From NCBI GenBank assembly GCA_934045075.1, contig OW203740.1, positions 15,476,444 through 15,540,443 on the forward strand: a stretch of DNA of 64,000 nt. Reading direction: 5' to 3'. The DNA comes from Yponomeuta sedellus (taxonomy: Eukaryota > Arthropoda > Insecta > Lepidoptera > Yponomeutidae). This document shows, piece by piece, positions 25,324 to 35,890 of the stretch (the first letter of the stretch is position 1; every line of letters starts with the position of its first letter). The notes beneath the pieces are model-generated. The model was not told where the DNA came from and did not search any database. It saw only the letters and a list, made by a program, of their open reading frames with translations. The position numbers and the translations under genes are program-made.

Positions 25324-25681
25324 AGCGCTCGTGGCCTAGGCGAACCGAGTGATTGGAATCAATCACTTGAGTTAAGCAACAACAGCCGCGGTCAGGTGCA
25401 GGATGGGGGACCGTCCCGTGACTACCGCTAGTGGCATTTTTCCGAGCGCTTCCGTGCTTCGCAAAGCACGCTAAGCCGTTGGTGCCGGCTGTCATGTAAT
25501 GGCAGTCGTAAAGCCATGTCAGAGGCCTTATGGGCGGCTTGATAACTTCCGACAGTAAGGCCCGCCACTGTCTTACAACCCTCCACCAACCCGGACTTGG
25601 CCCCGTGGAATATGGCCTAACCTTCCTGCGATGCAGGAAGAGACCCGTGCCCCAGCAGTGGGGACATACAAGGGTTGATAA
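25324..25681 (+). mobile_element. 5S-like SINE, near full length
   Basis: The head resembles the internal promoter part of 5S rRNA: GAGTTAAGCAACAACAG (box A-like, about 25369-25385) and GGATGGGGGACCG (box C-like, about 25401-25413). The body has TTATGGGCGGCTTGATAACT; the tail has CTTCCTGCGATGCAGGAAG and GGGTTGATA. About 355 bp. It is a candidate 5S-derived (SINE3-type) retroposon. True functional 5S is excluded because the rest of the 5S sequence is absent. Confidence 0.65.
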
Positions 25682-27176
25682 CCGTATTTGGTGTGCTTAA
25701 TATAGGAGCAAATGACTGCTAGAATAAAGACCCACTACGGTAGGCGGCAGGGGAGTGCGACGCCCATTCCCGGGTAGGGTGGCTGTCACAGTAGTCGTCA
25801 GTTAAGCCGTTAAATCTTATCTAGTTTATGATCTGTAAATTGCACAGTACAACGGATTCTTGACGTAGCGGAGCGTGAAATGTACCTATGAAGTTTATGT
25901 AAACTAGGAAATAGGGCAGCCAGGTCTTTTGTGGTCTTATATCTTCGTGTTGTAAGTATTGAAAGGAGAAATAGGTGAAGTCACCACAAAGTCTATAGTG
26001 CCACTGATAGACTGTGGGACTTTTTAGGTGGATTAGGATTTCCTAGCATCTATACCACCTTCTCAGCTTAATTTTTTATTATTTATTTTATTTCCAAACA
26101 ATAGGGATATCATCATAATCCGTCGATGCTGATAGTTAATATAATATTTAAAATGAAGGACGAACTGATATCCTTATCTATCCATGAAATTTTCGAGTGT
26201 TCTATGGAATCGTGATTTTTTTTCCAAAAAAATTCTTATTGGTAACATTAATAGATATATGAGTGATAGACAGACAAATTAATAATTCAAAACAAGGCTT
26301 ATAATAATTTTTTAGATTGGCTTTCTCAATGCACTTCAAAAAAAATAGGATGTTTTATTAAAATCCAGATGGTTCAAAACGTGACATTTATTCAACAGAA
26401 CCTCTAAAATACTGCTTACATTTTTCGCATAACTAATAATAATATTGTATCCCTACGACTGGAAAACTATTTGGTGTTATAAATAATTAAGTACCTACAT
26501 ACAGTTCGTACAGCGTTACACTTTAATCGGCAGTGGTCTAGTTCTAAAAATAAAATATGACAACAACTGAAAAGAAAAAAATATATATATTCAACAATGT
26601 TAAGAGCGCGCTATGGTGTCAGAATTCTTTACAACCGTAGTTAGAATTAAATTTCTTGGATATAAACTTAATAATATGTTTGTAATACTTTACTTATCGG
26701 GGGTTCAAATGGTTATTTATAGCGATAAAAATATACTCTGAAAAATACAGCTATACACTTTAATCAGAAGTTGTTTAGTTCTAAAAATAAACCATGATAA
26801 CAAATGAAAAGTAACAAAATATTATATTCAACAACATTAAGAGTGCGCTATAGCATCAAAATTCTTTACAATCGTAGTTATAATTCAATTTCTTGGATAT
26901 AAACTTCATAAAATGTTTGTAATACTTCACATATCGGGGTTTCAAACGGTTATAGCGATAAAAATATACTCTGAAAAATATTGGACAATTTTTCGAAAAT
27001 CTGTAATCCACGAAAAATTTTGTATGGTATTTCGATGCTACATCAACACTTAACTGCGCTCTTATATATAAGATAAATAAGAAAGGTTTTTCTCACTACA
27101 TATTTCGACTGAACTAGGTTCACGATAATTTATCTAAAAATTATTAATCACAATAAATAAGATTAAGGTTAAGGTA
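25682..27176. other. Repeats, no gene
   Basis: Contains the tandem pair at 26516-26985. Otherwise no feature could be supported. Confidence 0.45.
26516..26985 (+). repeat. Diverged tandem pair, about 237-bp unit
   Basis: Unit 1 starts near 26519 (CACTTTAATCGGCAGTGGTC) and unit 2 near 26756 (CACTTTAATCAGAAGTTGTT). Both share TTCTTGGATATAAACTT and GCGATAAAAATATACTCTGA. They differ at many positions, so the duplication is older than that at 17.7 kb. Confidence 0.85.
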
Positions 27177-28028
27177 CAGTCTGTTAGTTTTTAGAATATA
27201 CCTCAGGCTCTATAGTAGGCTCGAGTAATAGGTACTACATCCTGCTCTGTATAAAACTTTTCTTCACTATTTTGAAAAGTTATGTAAAGTTAAGCCACGA
27301 TTTCACTAGGAGACAAGTCGCGAGACATGTGCCAGAACATCAGCGGTGCGTGTTCTCGGAACATATTAGCAACATGTCGCGAGGCATTTTCCCTGTCCAC
27401 ACCAATCATCGCCGCGGAGATGTCGCCCGAGGAAGTCGTGGCATAGTACTGCGTACACGTACATATATATTGTCGATTGGGTGGACCAAGACGTTATAAA
27501 AAGAAAAGGTGGTGGGTGCGAAACTACTTGGCACAAAGAGAAAGCAGAGTGAATATTTTACGTGATCTTCGAATGTTTGATGGATCATTTTTCTTTATTT
27601 TGTTTTTATAATCACTGCTATTGGTGTCCCACAAACATCCATTGGTTTAGTTCAATAAGTTTTAGCACTGCTTCATTGCTCTACTCTACGGGCATGTTGT
27701 AAAACAAATCGCAGACGCGTCTACACTCGGGGACACCTGTCGCCCGACTGATCTGATGTCGCAGGAAGTTCTGGCTCGCGAGACCGAACACGGAACACAA
27801 TCTGCGACACGTAGATGTCGCTGCAATGTCCCATGCGAAGTCACAGAACACAGCGCGACGTCGTCGCGGCTACATGTAGAAACAGTGTTCCTAGACATTT
27901 TCCGCGACAATATGTCGCCTAGTGAATACATGGCTTAAGTGTCATATTAGCTCCGATATTTCAACTACACGAATATATCCGATTCTATCCGATAGTAGCC
28001 GAGGTATATTCTAAAAGCTAACAGATTG
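27177..28028. mobile_element. MITE family A copy, split by a TTAA element
   Basis: The outer ends match the family A copies (ACAGTCTGTTAG near 27177; AAAAGCTAACAGA near 28012-28025). The centre is interrupted at the TTAA by a 641-bp element at 27294-27934. Confidence 0.85.
27294..27934. mobile_element. 641-bp TTAA-flanked element (piggyBac-like, non-autonomous)
   Basis: TTAA lies at 27290-27293 and again at 27935-27938. Terminal inverted repeats read GCCACGATTTCACTAGGAGA at the left, and on the opposite strand at the right GCCATGTATTCACTAGGCGA. The interior is GC-rich with repeated TGTCGCG motifs. No transposase frame is present. The empty site is preserved in the copies at 4854-5094 and 61413-61632, which carry an unbroken single TTAA. 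Confidence 0.85.
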
Positions 28029-30124
28029 TATATCCAGACTGAAAACTGCCAAATTATCAATGTCCCCATAGGACCGATCTAAGTAAGTTGGTTGCATCTG
28101 GTTGTATTATTTTAGTATAACTGGTTATACTTAAACTTACGAAGGCCACTCACGAAGCGGGTCCCACAAAAACACAGTTTGGCTTTAATTTTTAAACAAC
28201 ATTGTAATGACACATTATCAATATGCTCTGAGAAGACAAATAGAGGTATGATCGTGTAAAGAATTACGAATTGATGAATTGAATTTTTCGGCTGGCTGGA
28301 AGCCTTTTTGTGAAATAAAGGATAGCAAACAAAATTACAAAGAAATTAGAGCTTATGAAAAATAAATATAAATATTCATAGAAATATTACACAGATCTCG
28401 TTAGTAAAAAAGTTTCTATGAGAAGGCTTATGAGCAGGCACTAATTTCTTTTTTATTCATATATTCTTAATTCTAAGCACGATCAAACCTCCATTTGTGT
28501 CCTTTTAAATACGTTGGTAAAGTTTTATTGCATCCAGTACGTCGTTCGAAAATAAAGACCGAATTAAGTTTATAAGTAAATCGCTTCGGGAGGGGAATTC
28601 ATAAGTTACTATCTAACTCATTATAATCTATGAAATCGTTTCAGTATTTTTTCTGTAAGCGTCTGTTAAATAAACTACTACAAGTTGACAGAGGACAATT
28701 TGCTACATTGGTGGTGTTACATTATGGCAACTGATTAAAATGGGTTTATCACATCTAAAGTTTATTACAGGGTGGTAACACACTGACGCCCGACCAAAAG
28801 CTACGCTACGTAGGACATTAAACCAAATCATCTGTGAAATTCCGCTTGGAAATAATTTCAGTTTTTTTTTGGGTTGTTAAAATATCAAGCAACGACGACT
28901 TCACTGCCTTTTGACCAGGCTGGCAGGAGGTAACCACGAACAGGAAGGAGTAGAGGGCGAGAGGGGAGGCCTTTGACCAGCAGTGGGACACAATCGAATC
29001 TACATAAAAGATATTTAAAATATCAAAAATATTTAGCACGCAAGGATTAACTTGCAACGTTTTATGGCACGGAGCTGAAGATCCCCATGTTGTGAAAAGA
29101 TTACGCGTTGATATTCGAATTCGTTTCGAGTACGTGGCTTCCGAGAAAGACGTAAGTATATTAACGCCCTGTATAAACAAATACCTCGTACTAAACGCAC
29201 TACACGTCATTCACTTGAATCTGAATGTCAGAGAGGGGCGTGGTGAGTAGAGAAACTCTACTCAACATGAGCTCTGCGAATCAGAGAAAAACTAGGCAGC
29301 CGATTCTCACCGATGCGAATTGAAGCGTAGACGCAAAATATTCGCAGGCTTTGACATTTGTCGCATAAAAATAAGATAAGTCAACAGAGTCATTAGACAT
29401 TTATTTTCTCATTCGAATTCAATGTAGCATGACGTTCAGAACACAGATTTTGGCTATCGCTCGACATTTTATGTAGAATTCAAGTCATAACATAAGCCGA
29501 ATACGAATTAGAGTCGTATACGAATTAGTTTCTAATAAAGTGAGAATTGGCTACCTGGTCGGACTCTTGTGACAAAAATCGGTTAAGCTTGCAAAAAGCG
29601 ACTTCAAATGAATAATAAACACATTGTAAGCCTACAAGTCTGGAACAGTATTACTCGCCTACTCTTTAACACACTTCGGACATTTATAGTGACGAACAAT
29701 CCTATCACTAGTAGGTACAAATCTGGGGTTTTATAAAACAAACATTCTATTTCGTCATTTGAACTTTGTCATCTAAGGCGACCATAGCAAACGTGTTCAC
29801 ACCACTTTTTCAGTTCACCATATTTTTTTGATAAAGTATGTGGTTGTGTTATGATAATTATTTTCATATGGCCTCGGCAAACGTCAAATTTAAAATGACA
29901 AACATACATGTTGTATCTAAAATTCTCTATCCTCCAAACACTACCCTAAGGGCAATACGTAAACGTATAATTAGTGATCTTCTAAACTACCGGTATTACA
30001 TCAGTTAGCTCTACTAAAGGTAAACTATGAAGATTGGTTCCATTAAACACAAGACAACAAATACGTACAGGCTTTCTAGACCGCTTGATGAGCTGAAAAA
30101 ACTGTCTTAGAAAAATCTGACACA
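28029..30124. other. No gene seen
   Basis: Includes a SINE tail scrap (28362-28403). A palindrome-like stretch about 29270-29560 shares CATTAGACATTTATTTTCTC and related phrases with about 49180-49330 in the opposite orientation, probably another MITE. The remainder is unassigned. Confidence 0.4.
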
Positions 30125-30128
30125 TTAA

Positions 30129-31314
30129 GGCCGCTGTTACGTCTGGCATGTTGTCTCACTCGCACAATGTAACTAATCTTAAGACTCAGGCCTTATCTCA
30201 GAGAGAGAAAAAAAACTAATATGAAAATTTAAATTTATCGTCACTTTATTTTCTAGTTGCACCACACTGTTCGTTTTTTTTTATAAGAATACGAAATTCA
30301 GAAGGTACGTGGCGTAAGAACAATAAATTGTTTTTTTGTCACTTTTCTTTAAAAAACTTTTATACAAACAATACCAGCCTATACACGTTTCACTGCGGCA
30401 CAGGCCTCTCAGGAGAAGCATGTGAAAGTTAAAACACTTTCTCCTGCCGCTATAGAACACATTCATGAAAAGTTTTTAATAGTTGTAATAGAAAGAGAAT
30501 TATTGAACTATTTAAAAGAATAGTATGTGCGAAGGAGAAGGTAAACAGATGAAAAGCAGCCTTATATGATGTGTGAACTATCCATACTGAATAGGACAAT
30601 TAGTAAGCGCGTTCGAAGAGAGCACGTAACTAATAATGCTCTAAACTAATTTGTTCTGCTCATCATTTTTGATTATAAATTTAATATCGATTAGACAATA
30701 TAAACGTTTATACAAATTAATAAATGACTAGAGTTAGAACCTACAAAATTAGTACGCGAGCGGCCCTCGTAACACGAACATTCTTATGGAACTCAATAAC
30801 AAAATGTCCTTAAATTTAAACAAGTAGTTATAAAATACTATACACTTACTTTCGTCAAATTTCATCTGTAAAATAAAATAAGTAAGTATAAAATGCATGC
30901 AATTTTATTATAAACTATTGTGTCAGACCTCAATTGTGAAACGTTAACTCTTTTTTACGATCATGAACTACTTTTTCAACAAAAAGTCAATTCAATGTAC
31001 ATTCCGAAGTCGATTCAGATCAACAAATAGGAACACTACTACACAATCTACATCGAATTGTCAAAATAACCAACTAATTGTAGTTTTGTGAAACACGGCC
31101 CTGAAGGTACTACCACTTTGCTAACAAAAAAAGAATGAAATAAATAAGACAACATAGTATTCCCTGAAACATCCCTGAAATTACATTGTAAACATCCCTG
31201 AAACAACATCCCTGAAATTATAAAAAAAAATTTAGACGAATTGAGAACTTCTATTATTGAAGTCACTTGAAAATGTCAGAACGTGCGAGAGGGATGCCAG
31301 AAGTTAAAGCAGCC
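30129..31314. mobile_element. Candidate 1.2-kb TTAA-flanked element
   Basis: TTAA precedes GGCCGCTGTTACGTCTGGCA at 30129, and TTAA follows the inverted counterpart ending at 31314 (GGCTGCTTTAACTTCTGGCA on the minus strand). Related end sequences occur near 54488, 54890-54918, 57040 and 59395. No transposase is seen. The TTAA target makes a piggyBac-mobilised element likely. Confidence 0.6.
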
Positions 31315-31659
31315 TTAAACAGTTCTTGAATCATTTATTTTAAAAATTGTACCGGAAATTCTTCTTATATTTATAAGAAGAATTTCGACTTTAAAACCGT
31401 TTTACTGGTATAGACTTTTTATAAGACCGTTATTCGTTAGTATCAGTGAAGAGATATCACACTATGAAGCTCAATTAGGATCTTCGATGGTAGAAAAAGA
31501 CTAATGTTGAACGCAAATAATTATGTCAGTGACAGGCAGGAAGAATTTGATAAGTCGACTTATAGTATATACGTAGAAGCTGATAAATCGATATTAGATA
31601 GATAGAGAACACTTTATTGTACCTAATAAAAATGGAAATTACACAGACACCAGATATTA

Positions 31660-31990
31660 AACCATCTTATGAACAATTTCAAAAATGCGATTTATTAACT
31701 GGGTATGCAATTTAACTGGTTGACTAGTTAAATTTACGTGTTTCATGAGAACTACCTGAAAATGGAGATATCAACTGATTCCCGCCATGATCAAGTTGAC
31801 TAGTCAAATATAAGATATGAGAATGCGAACTTTAAAATCGACGACCTGAAAAGTCGACATTTTGAATTATAAACTCATTCCCGCCATTAACTAGTTGACT
31901 AGTTGAATGTAACTTGTGTATGAGAGTGCAAACTTTAAAATCGCGGCCTGAAAAGTGGAGATTTTGGCATATCAACTTCATTCCCTCCTT
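31660..31990. repeat. Three diverged tandem units, about 115 bp
   Basis: The phrases GTTGACTAGTTAA, GTTGACTAGTCAA and GTTGACTAGTTGA recur with ATTCCCGCC, AACTTTAAAATCG and CCTGAAAAGT in the same order. Non-coding. Confidence 0.7.
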
Positions 31991-32767
31991 CCACGGATAT
32001 AACAGTAGTATTAAGAATGTATGCTAAGTATAACATTTCACTGCATTTCGATATTTTATTTCATTTCATAGCATTTTAATTCTTATTTGCTAGCGTATAA
32101 CTGCATTAATTCATAGAGGGCTCACTCCCACACTTTAGCGAGTAATTGTTACTAACATAAAATATTGCTTACTTAGGTGTGCTGTTCTGAAAAAAAAAAT
32201 TGTTAGAAACGACGTTATACGCCTTTGAGAGAAAGCTCAAGAATATCTTACTTTAATATTATTTTTGTCTTAATAGGTAATAATATTTACGTTATTAGTA
32301 CTAAGTTTTGACACCGTTTTATTGCACTGTGAAAGATTGTTGCATGTCAAAAATATTATAGAGATGAAATTCTAATGGTACTCTAAGGTATTCTGACATT
32401 AACACTTTTTTATTAATTTATTTGGTATTTAGGGGGACCACTTATCTTATGAACAGTACAAACACACGACATTACCACAAGATATTTTTAAATACCATCT
32501 ACTACACTAAAATTTGTGCGTATCGACCTATTTACTTCATAATTAGATTTATTTCTTTATATATTAACACATATCTCGAAATACTGAGGGTATTACACCG
32601 GTATAATAAAACTTTCACGTTATTTATTGCTGCTTCTGTCACACAGACTAAAATAAGAGCTCGATACATCTCACTTTATTTACTTAAATTGTACTTTTAG
32701 GTTTGAAAGTATATAATATGCACGTAACTTTGTAAATCAACCTTATATATAACTTTGGTTAGAGGTT

Positions 32768-33372
32768 AACGGTCTTATTTATAAGTGCACGATCCCTCGT
32801 AGCCTCACAGCCTCTGAGGAGCGTTTAAAGCGCATTTTTTCACTTTTGTGAATGTTGAACGTTGTGGACTGAAGGAGGATGTAGTGACTAGAATTGAGAA
32901 AAGAATGTTGGGTTGGTTTGGACATGTAAAGAGGATGAAGGAAGAAAGATTGACGAAAGAAGTATATATTGCGAATGTGAGTGGAAGGACGGCAAGGGAT
33001 GTCCCAGGCGGACATACGTCGACCAAATAGGGGATGTATTAGCAAAGGGGAAGATTAAAAGTATCCGTAACCGGCGTGCGTGCATGCAACGACTTATGAA
33101 CGTTGATGAAGCGAAGGTGATCTGTCAGGATCGTGGCAAATGGCAGTCCGTGGTCTCTGCCTACCCCCCTGGGATACAGGCGTGAGGTTATGTATGTTTT
33201 TCACTTTCTTCAAAGACACGTTACAAAAGAAGATTTTTTTTCCATTGGTGGCGCTAGTTAGCAGCGAGTAGCGCCTTAAACTGTTAATCTGTGGTTCCGT
33301 CTTTCCCTTTACCACAGACTATTTAAACTGCCTCTGAGGACTGTTTTAGAGGAATCGTGTTTTTATAAATAA
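32768..33372. mobile_element. MITE family C copy, interrupted by a LINE tail
   Basis: The ends have GTCTTATTTATAA at the left and, inverted, AATCGTGTTTTTATAAATAA at the right. Between them is CCTCTGAGGA on each side of the insert at 32848-33197. Other family C pieces: 38032-38155, about 40733-40795, about 48317-48395, about 48480-48540 and 55990-56152. Confidence 0.65.
32848..33197 (+). mobile_element. 5'-truncated LINE tail inside the MITE
   Basis: The coding end of a reverse transcriptase polyprotein reads RMLGWFGHVKRMKEERLTKE, then after a frame change GCPRRTYVDQIG and ACMQRLMNVDEAK up to a stop near 33184. A TTATGTATG tail follows. An 11-bp repeat TTTTTCACTTT occurs at 32836-32846 and about 33198-33208, the apparent target-site duplication. 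Confidence 0.75.
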
Positions 33373-33989
33373 CACTGGAAAAGTATAACAGCACTGGGCT
33401 TACAACACCTATACATGTTTACATACAAATGGGGATCAACGGAATATAAAATATATAACATCTAAATAAACAGGTATAACAATAACGTTTTATAATCCAT
33501 TAAAATGATCAATAAAATCCTACTTCTACCGTCTAACATTTTAATGCTAAACAAACAATATATATACTACTAGATAATATCGAAACTATAGTTATTTATT
33601 TATTGCTCATTTGGGTTTCATATTGCGGAAGACTTGTGGTTTTAAGCCATTTTGTTGTTTCAAAAACGTTTATTTCTGCCGGATTCAATTTAAAACCAAG
33701 TGTATAGTACCGAAAATCGTAGGTAGGACTAACATTATTCAGTTGTCAAAAGAACAACTACTTTATTGCAATATTCGTTAATTCTTTAGCTATACTTAAC
33801 TATTGATTAATAAGGGATTGATTATCATTCACCAAAGAACCCAATACAGGCTCTAAACAACGGAAAATAGATGTTTAAAGTATTCAACCAAACGTAGAGC
33901 TTGAGGTAAGTGTAAAAAAATAGAAAATATATATTGTCTTAAATATTAGTTTTACCGGCCCGGCTTGGTCCTCTCAAGTAAAAGATTTA

Positions 33990-34137
33990 CCCCCTTATTC
34001 ATAATAGTCTGTTAACTTTAAGCAATGCTTATTCTCACTCTGTCCTCTTCTATTGACCTAAGTCAGAATGAAAGAGAACACTCTTTAGCAGCTGTTTTAA
34101 GCTAGCGGACTATTATGAATACGGGGGTTAAGATTTA
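33990..34137. mobile_element. Palindromic MITE with CCCCCTTATTCATAATAGTC ends
   Basis: The left end CCCCCTTATTCATAATAGTC is matched at the right by GACTATTATGAATACGGGGG. About 148 bp, non-coding. Confidence 0.8.
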
Positions 34138-34812
34138 AGGACAAAATTAAAACGATTTCTGATTACCAACAGTCGGTAGGTACACATAGGATATAGGAGT
34201 TGCAACTAGAAACCTAGTGTTTTTGATCGTTTTAATAAAACGTAGATATTTTCCACGCAATCAAATATAAGTATGGAAAACTAGGTTTCTGGGGTATAAC
34301 AGCAGAGAACAACATTTACAAACATAGAACGGAATAAAATGTTACATAAACATACACTTGTTTATCTCGAGATTATAATACAAATTCTCTTTTTTAAGAC
34401 ATAAAAATCCCGGTCGTGAAATGTAATGTAAATGCAATATATTTCCTCGCTTGCAACAAGCGGCGCTAATTAGAACGTGGGGTCCCTATAGTACCTAAAA
34501 TTATCTACGAAACATAAATTACAGTTCTCACTTGAGGTAGAGGATATACGAAATAACTGTCTCCGCGGTTCGCGCATCGCAATCTAATTTTTGTCGCACT
34601 TTCTTGTAACATAAGATCTCCAGTCAGCCATGGAACATTTTTTATAATAGGTAATATGTATGTACGGAGCGCCGATTCTGCTCCCAAGATTCGAACGGTC
34701 GCGGTAAGCAACTTTAACTTTAAATATAATACAAACAGATCTCATTTTTTTAACTAACATATTGTCCTTATAATCTTACAGAGGCTCGTCATTTCTTTAG
34801 TCTCTGTTTCGG

Positions 34813-34947
34813 CCAGTTTCTGAATTGAGAGTTTCGCTATGTAAATACTTAACTGTAGTGCTGTTCCTTCGAATTTCTCAGTAAAGAGCGGGACAGGCCG
34901 TTACTTCAGTATTTACTTAGTGAAAATCTCAATTCAGAAACCAGTGA
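34813..34947. mobile_element. MITE family B copy
   Basis: GCCAGTTTCTGAATTGAGAG at the left end, and an inverted counterpart with CTCAATTCAGAAACC at the right. Third copy of the family in the window. Confidence 0.75.
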
Positions 34948-35559
34948 TTGAGTGGTCAAAAAACTGTCTGGAGATCTTATTAACAATGTCAATGGCAACG
35001 ACGAAAATCACGACGCGCTTTGGCATACAGCCTCCTAGAAGCTCGGAACGCCGTCCACATTTGGACACCAGCAACTTACAAACCAAAAAATATCACACCT
35101 TATTATGACTCACCTTAGTGCAAGACCTTAGTGCCCACTCAAATCGAGCATCTATCGGGGGGTATTAAACACAATGCATATGTTTAGTGGTGTCCTGATT
35201 ACTGACGTGCCGTTCCCAGCAATTTTGAGAATATTCCCGTGGTATTTAAATATCTGGATGACAATCCGTGCTCAGGTTTGAAGCACAAATAGTATCATGA
35301 CAGTTTTATATAATGATCATTAGAAATACAATTATTAATTTTCTGTGAATTGGGAATATTGCAAGCGGCACATCACTAACGGCGGGCGGCTTGAATGCAT
35401 CAAGCGAGGCGTCGATCCGTGCTAGCTAAAACCAGTTTGAATCGCAACCGTTTAAAAGGGTGTACGCTGAGCGTGCATTGAGGATTTTGCGTTTGGCGAG
35501 CGGACAGCAGCGGGCTTGTTTGCCTGGAATCGAGCATGGCAGCGTGCGAGGTTAAACCA

Positions 35560-35565
35560 TTTATT
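35560..35565 (-). terminator. Candidate poly(A) signal for Ric
   Basis: AATAAA on the minus strand, about 210 nt past the Ric stop codon. This is the nearest canonical hexamer I found. Confidence 0.4.
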
Positions 35566-35773
35566 TATATTGCAGCGGTGGTACAAAAGTATTCAAAATC
35601 GCTGGGAGTGCGCTAAGGATCTGGTGATCCCACTCAGCAATTCAATTCAAACCAATTCGTATTTTGCAGCGACGATACGAGGGTGTAAGCCAGTTGTGAG
35701 CGTGCACGGAGGCCACAAACTGTCCTGTTCTCCCCAACGAAGGCTCTTTGACTCGTTTGGCCCGTGACTATTC

Positions 35774-35890
35774 TTAGGGCGTGGTCTGGGGGCGTCGGCG
35801 CCGGCGAAACACGAGCGCGAAGATGCTGCGCAGGCGCCGCCACCGCCGCCGCCCGCCGCCCGTCGTTATGCCCGCACCCAGGAGAGACGC
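35774..35890 (-). CDS. Ric: Ric last coding exon (Arg-rich tail)
   Basis: The acceptor CACCCTCAG lies just before position 35890. The frame then reads 38 codons to TAA at 35776-35774: a Gly-rich link (GAGITTGGG), then [20 protein letters not shown] and PQTTP. The incoming phase 0 matches the CAG|GTGAGT donor of exon 4 at 37394. There is no ATG inside, so simple ORF lists miss it. High GC marks it out from its AT-rich surroundings. The sequence agrees with the membrane- and calmodulin-binding tail of Ric proteins. Confidence 0.85.
   Translation of the reverse strand, partial: ASLLGAGITTGGGRRRWRRLRSIFALVFRRRRRPQTTP

Larger units (their letters stand above)
33373..35559. other. Repeats downstream of Ric, no gene
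   Basis: Contains a palindromic MITE (33990-34137), a MITE family B copy (34813-34947) and, from about 35330, the GC-rich Ric 3' flank. No exon was found. Confidence 0.45.

Noticed and set aside
25324..25681. Functional 5S rRNA gene
   Set aside because: Only the internal-promoter-like part resembles 5S; the remaining sequence belongs to a dispersed family.
27272..27938. ORFs of 60-81 residues in the GC-rich element at 27.3-27.9 kb
   Set aside because: They read the repeated TGTCGCG interior of a non-autonomous transposon in both directions.
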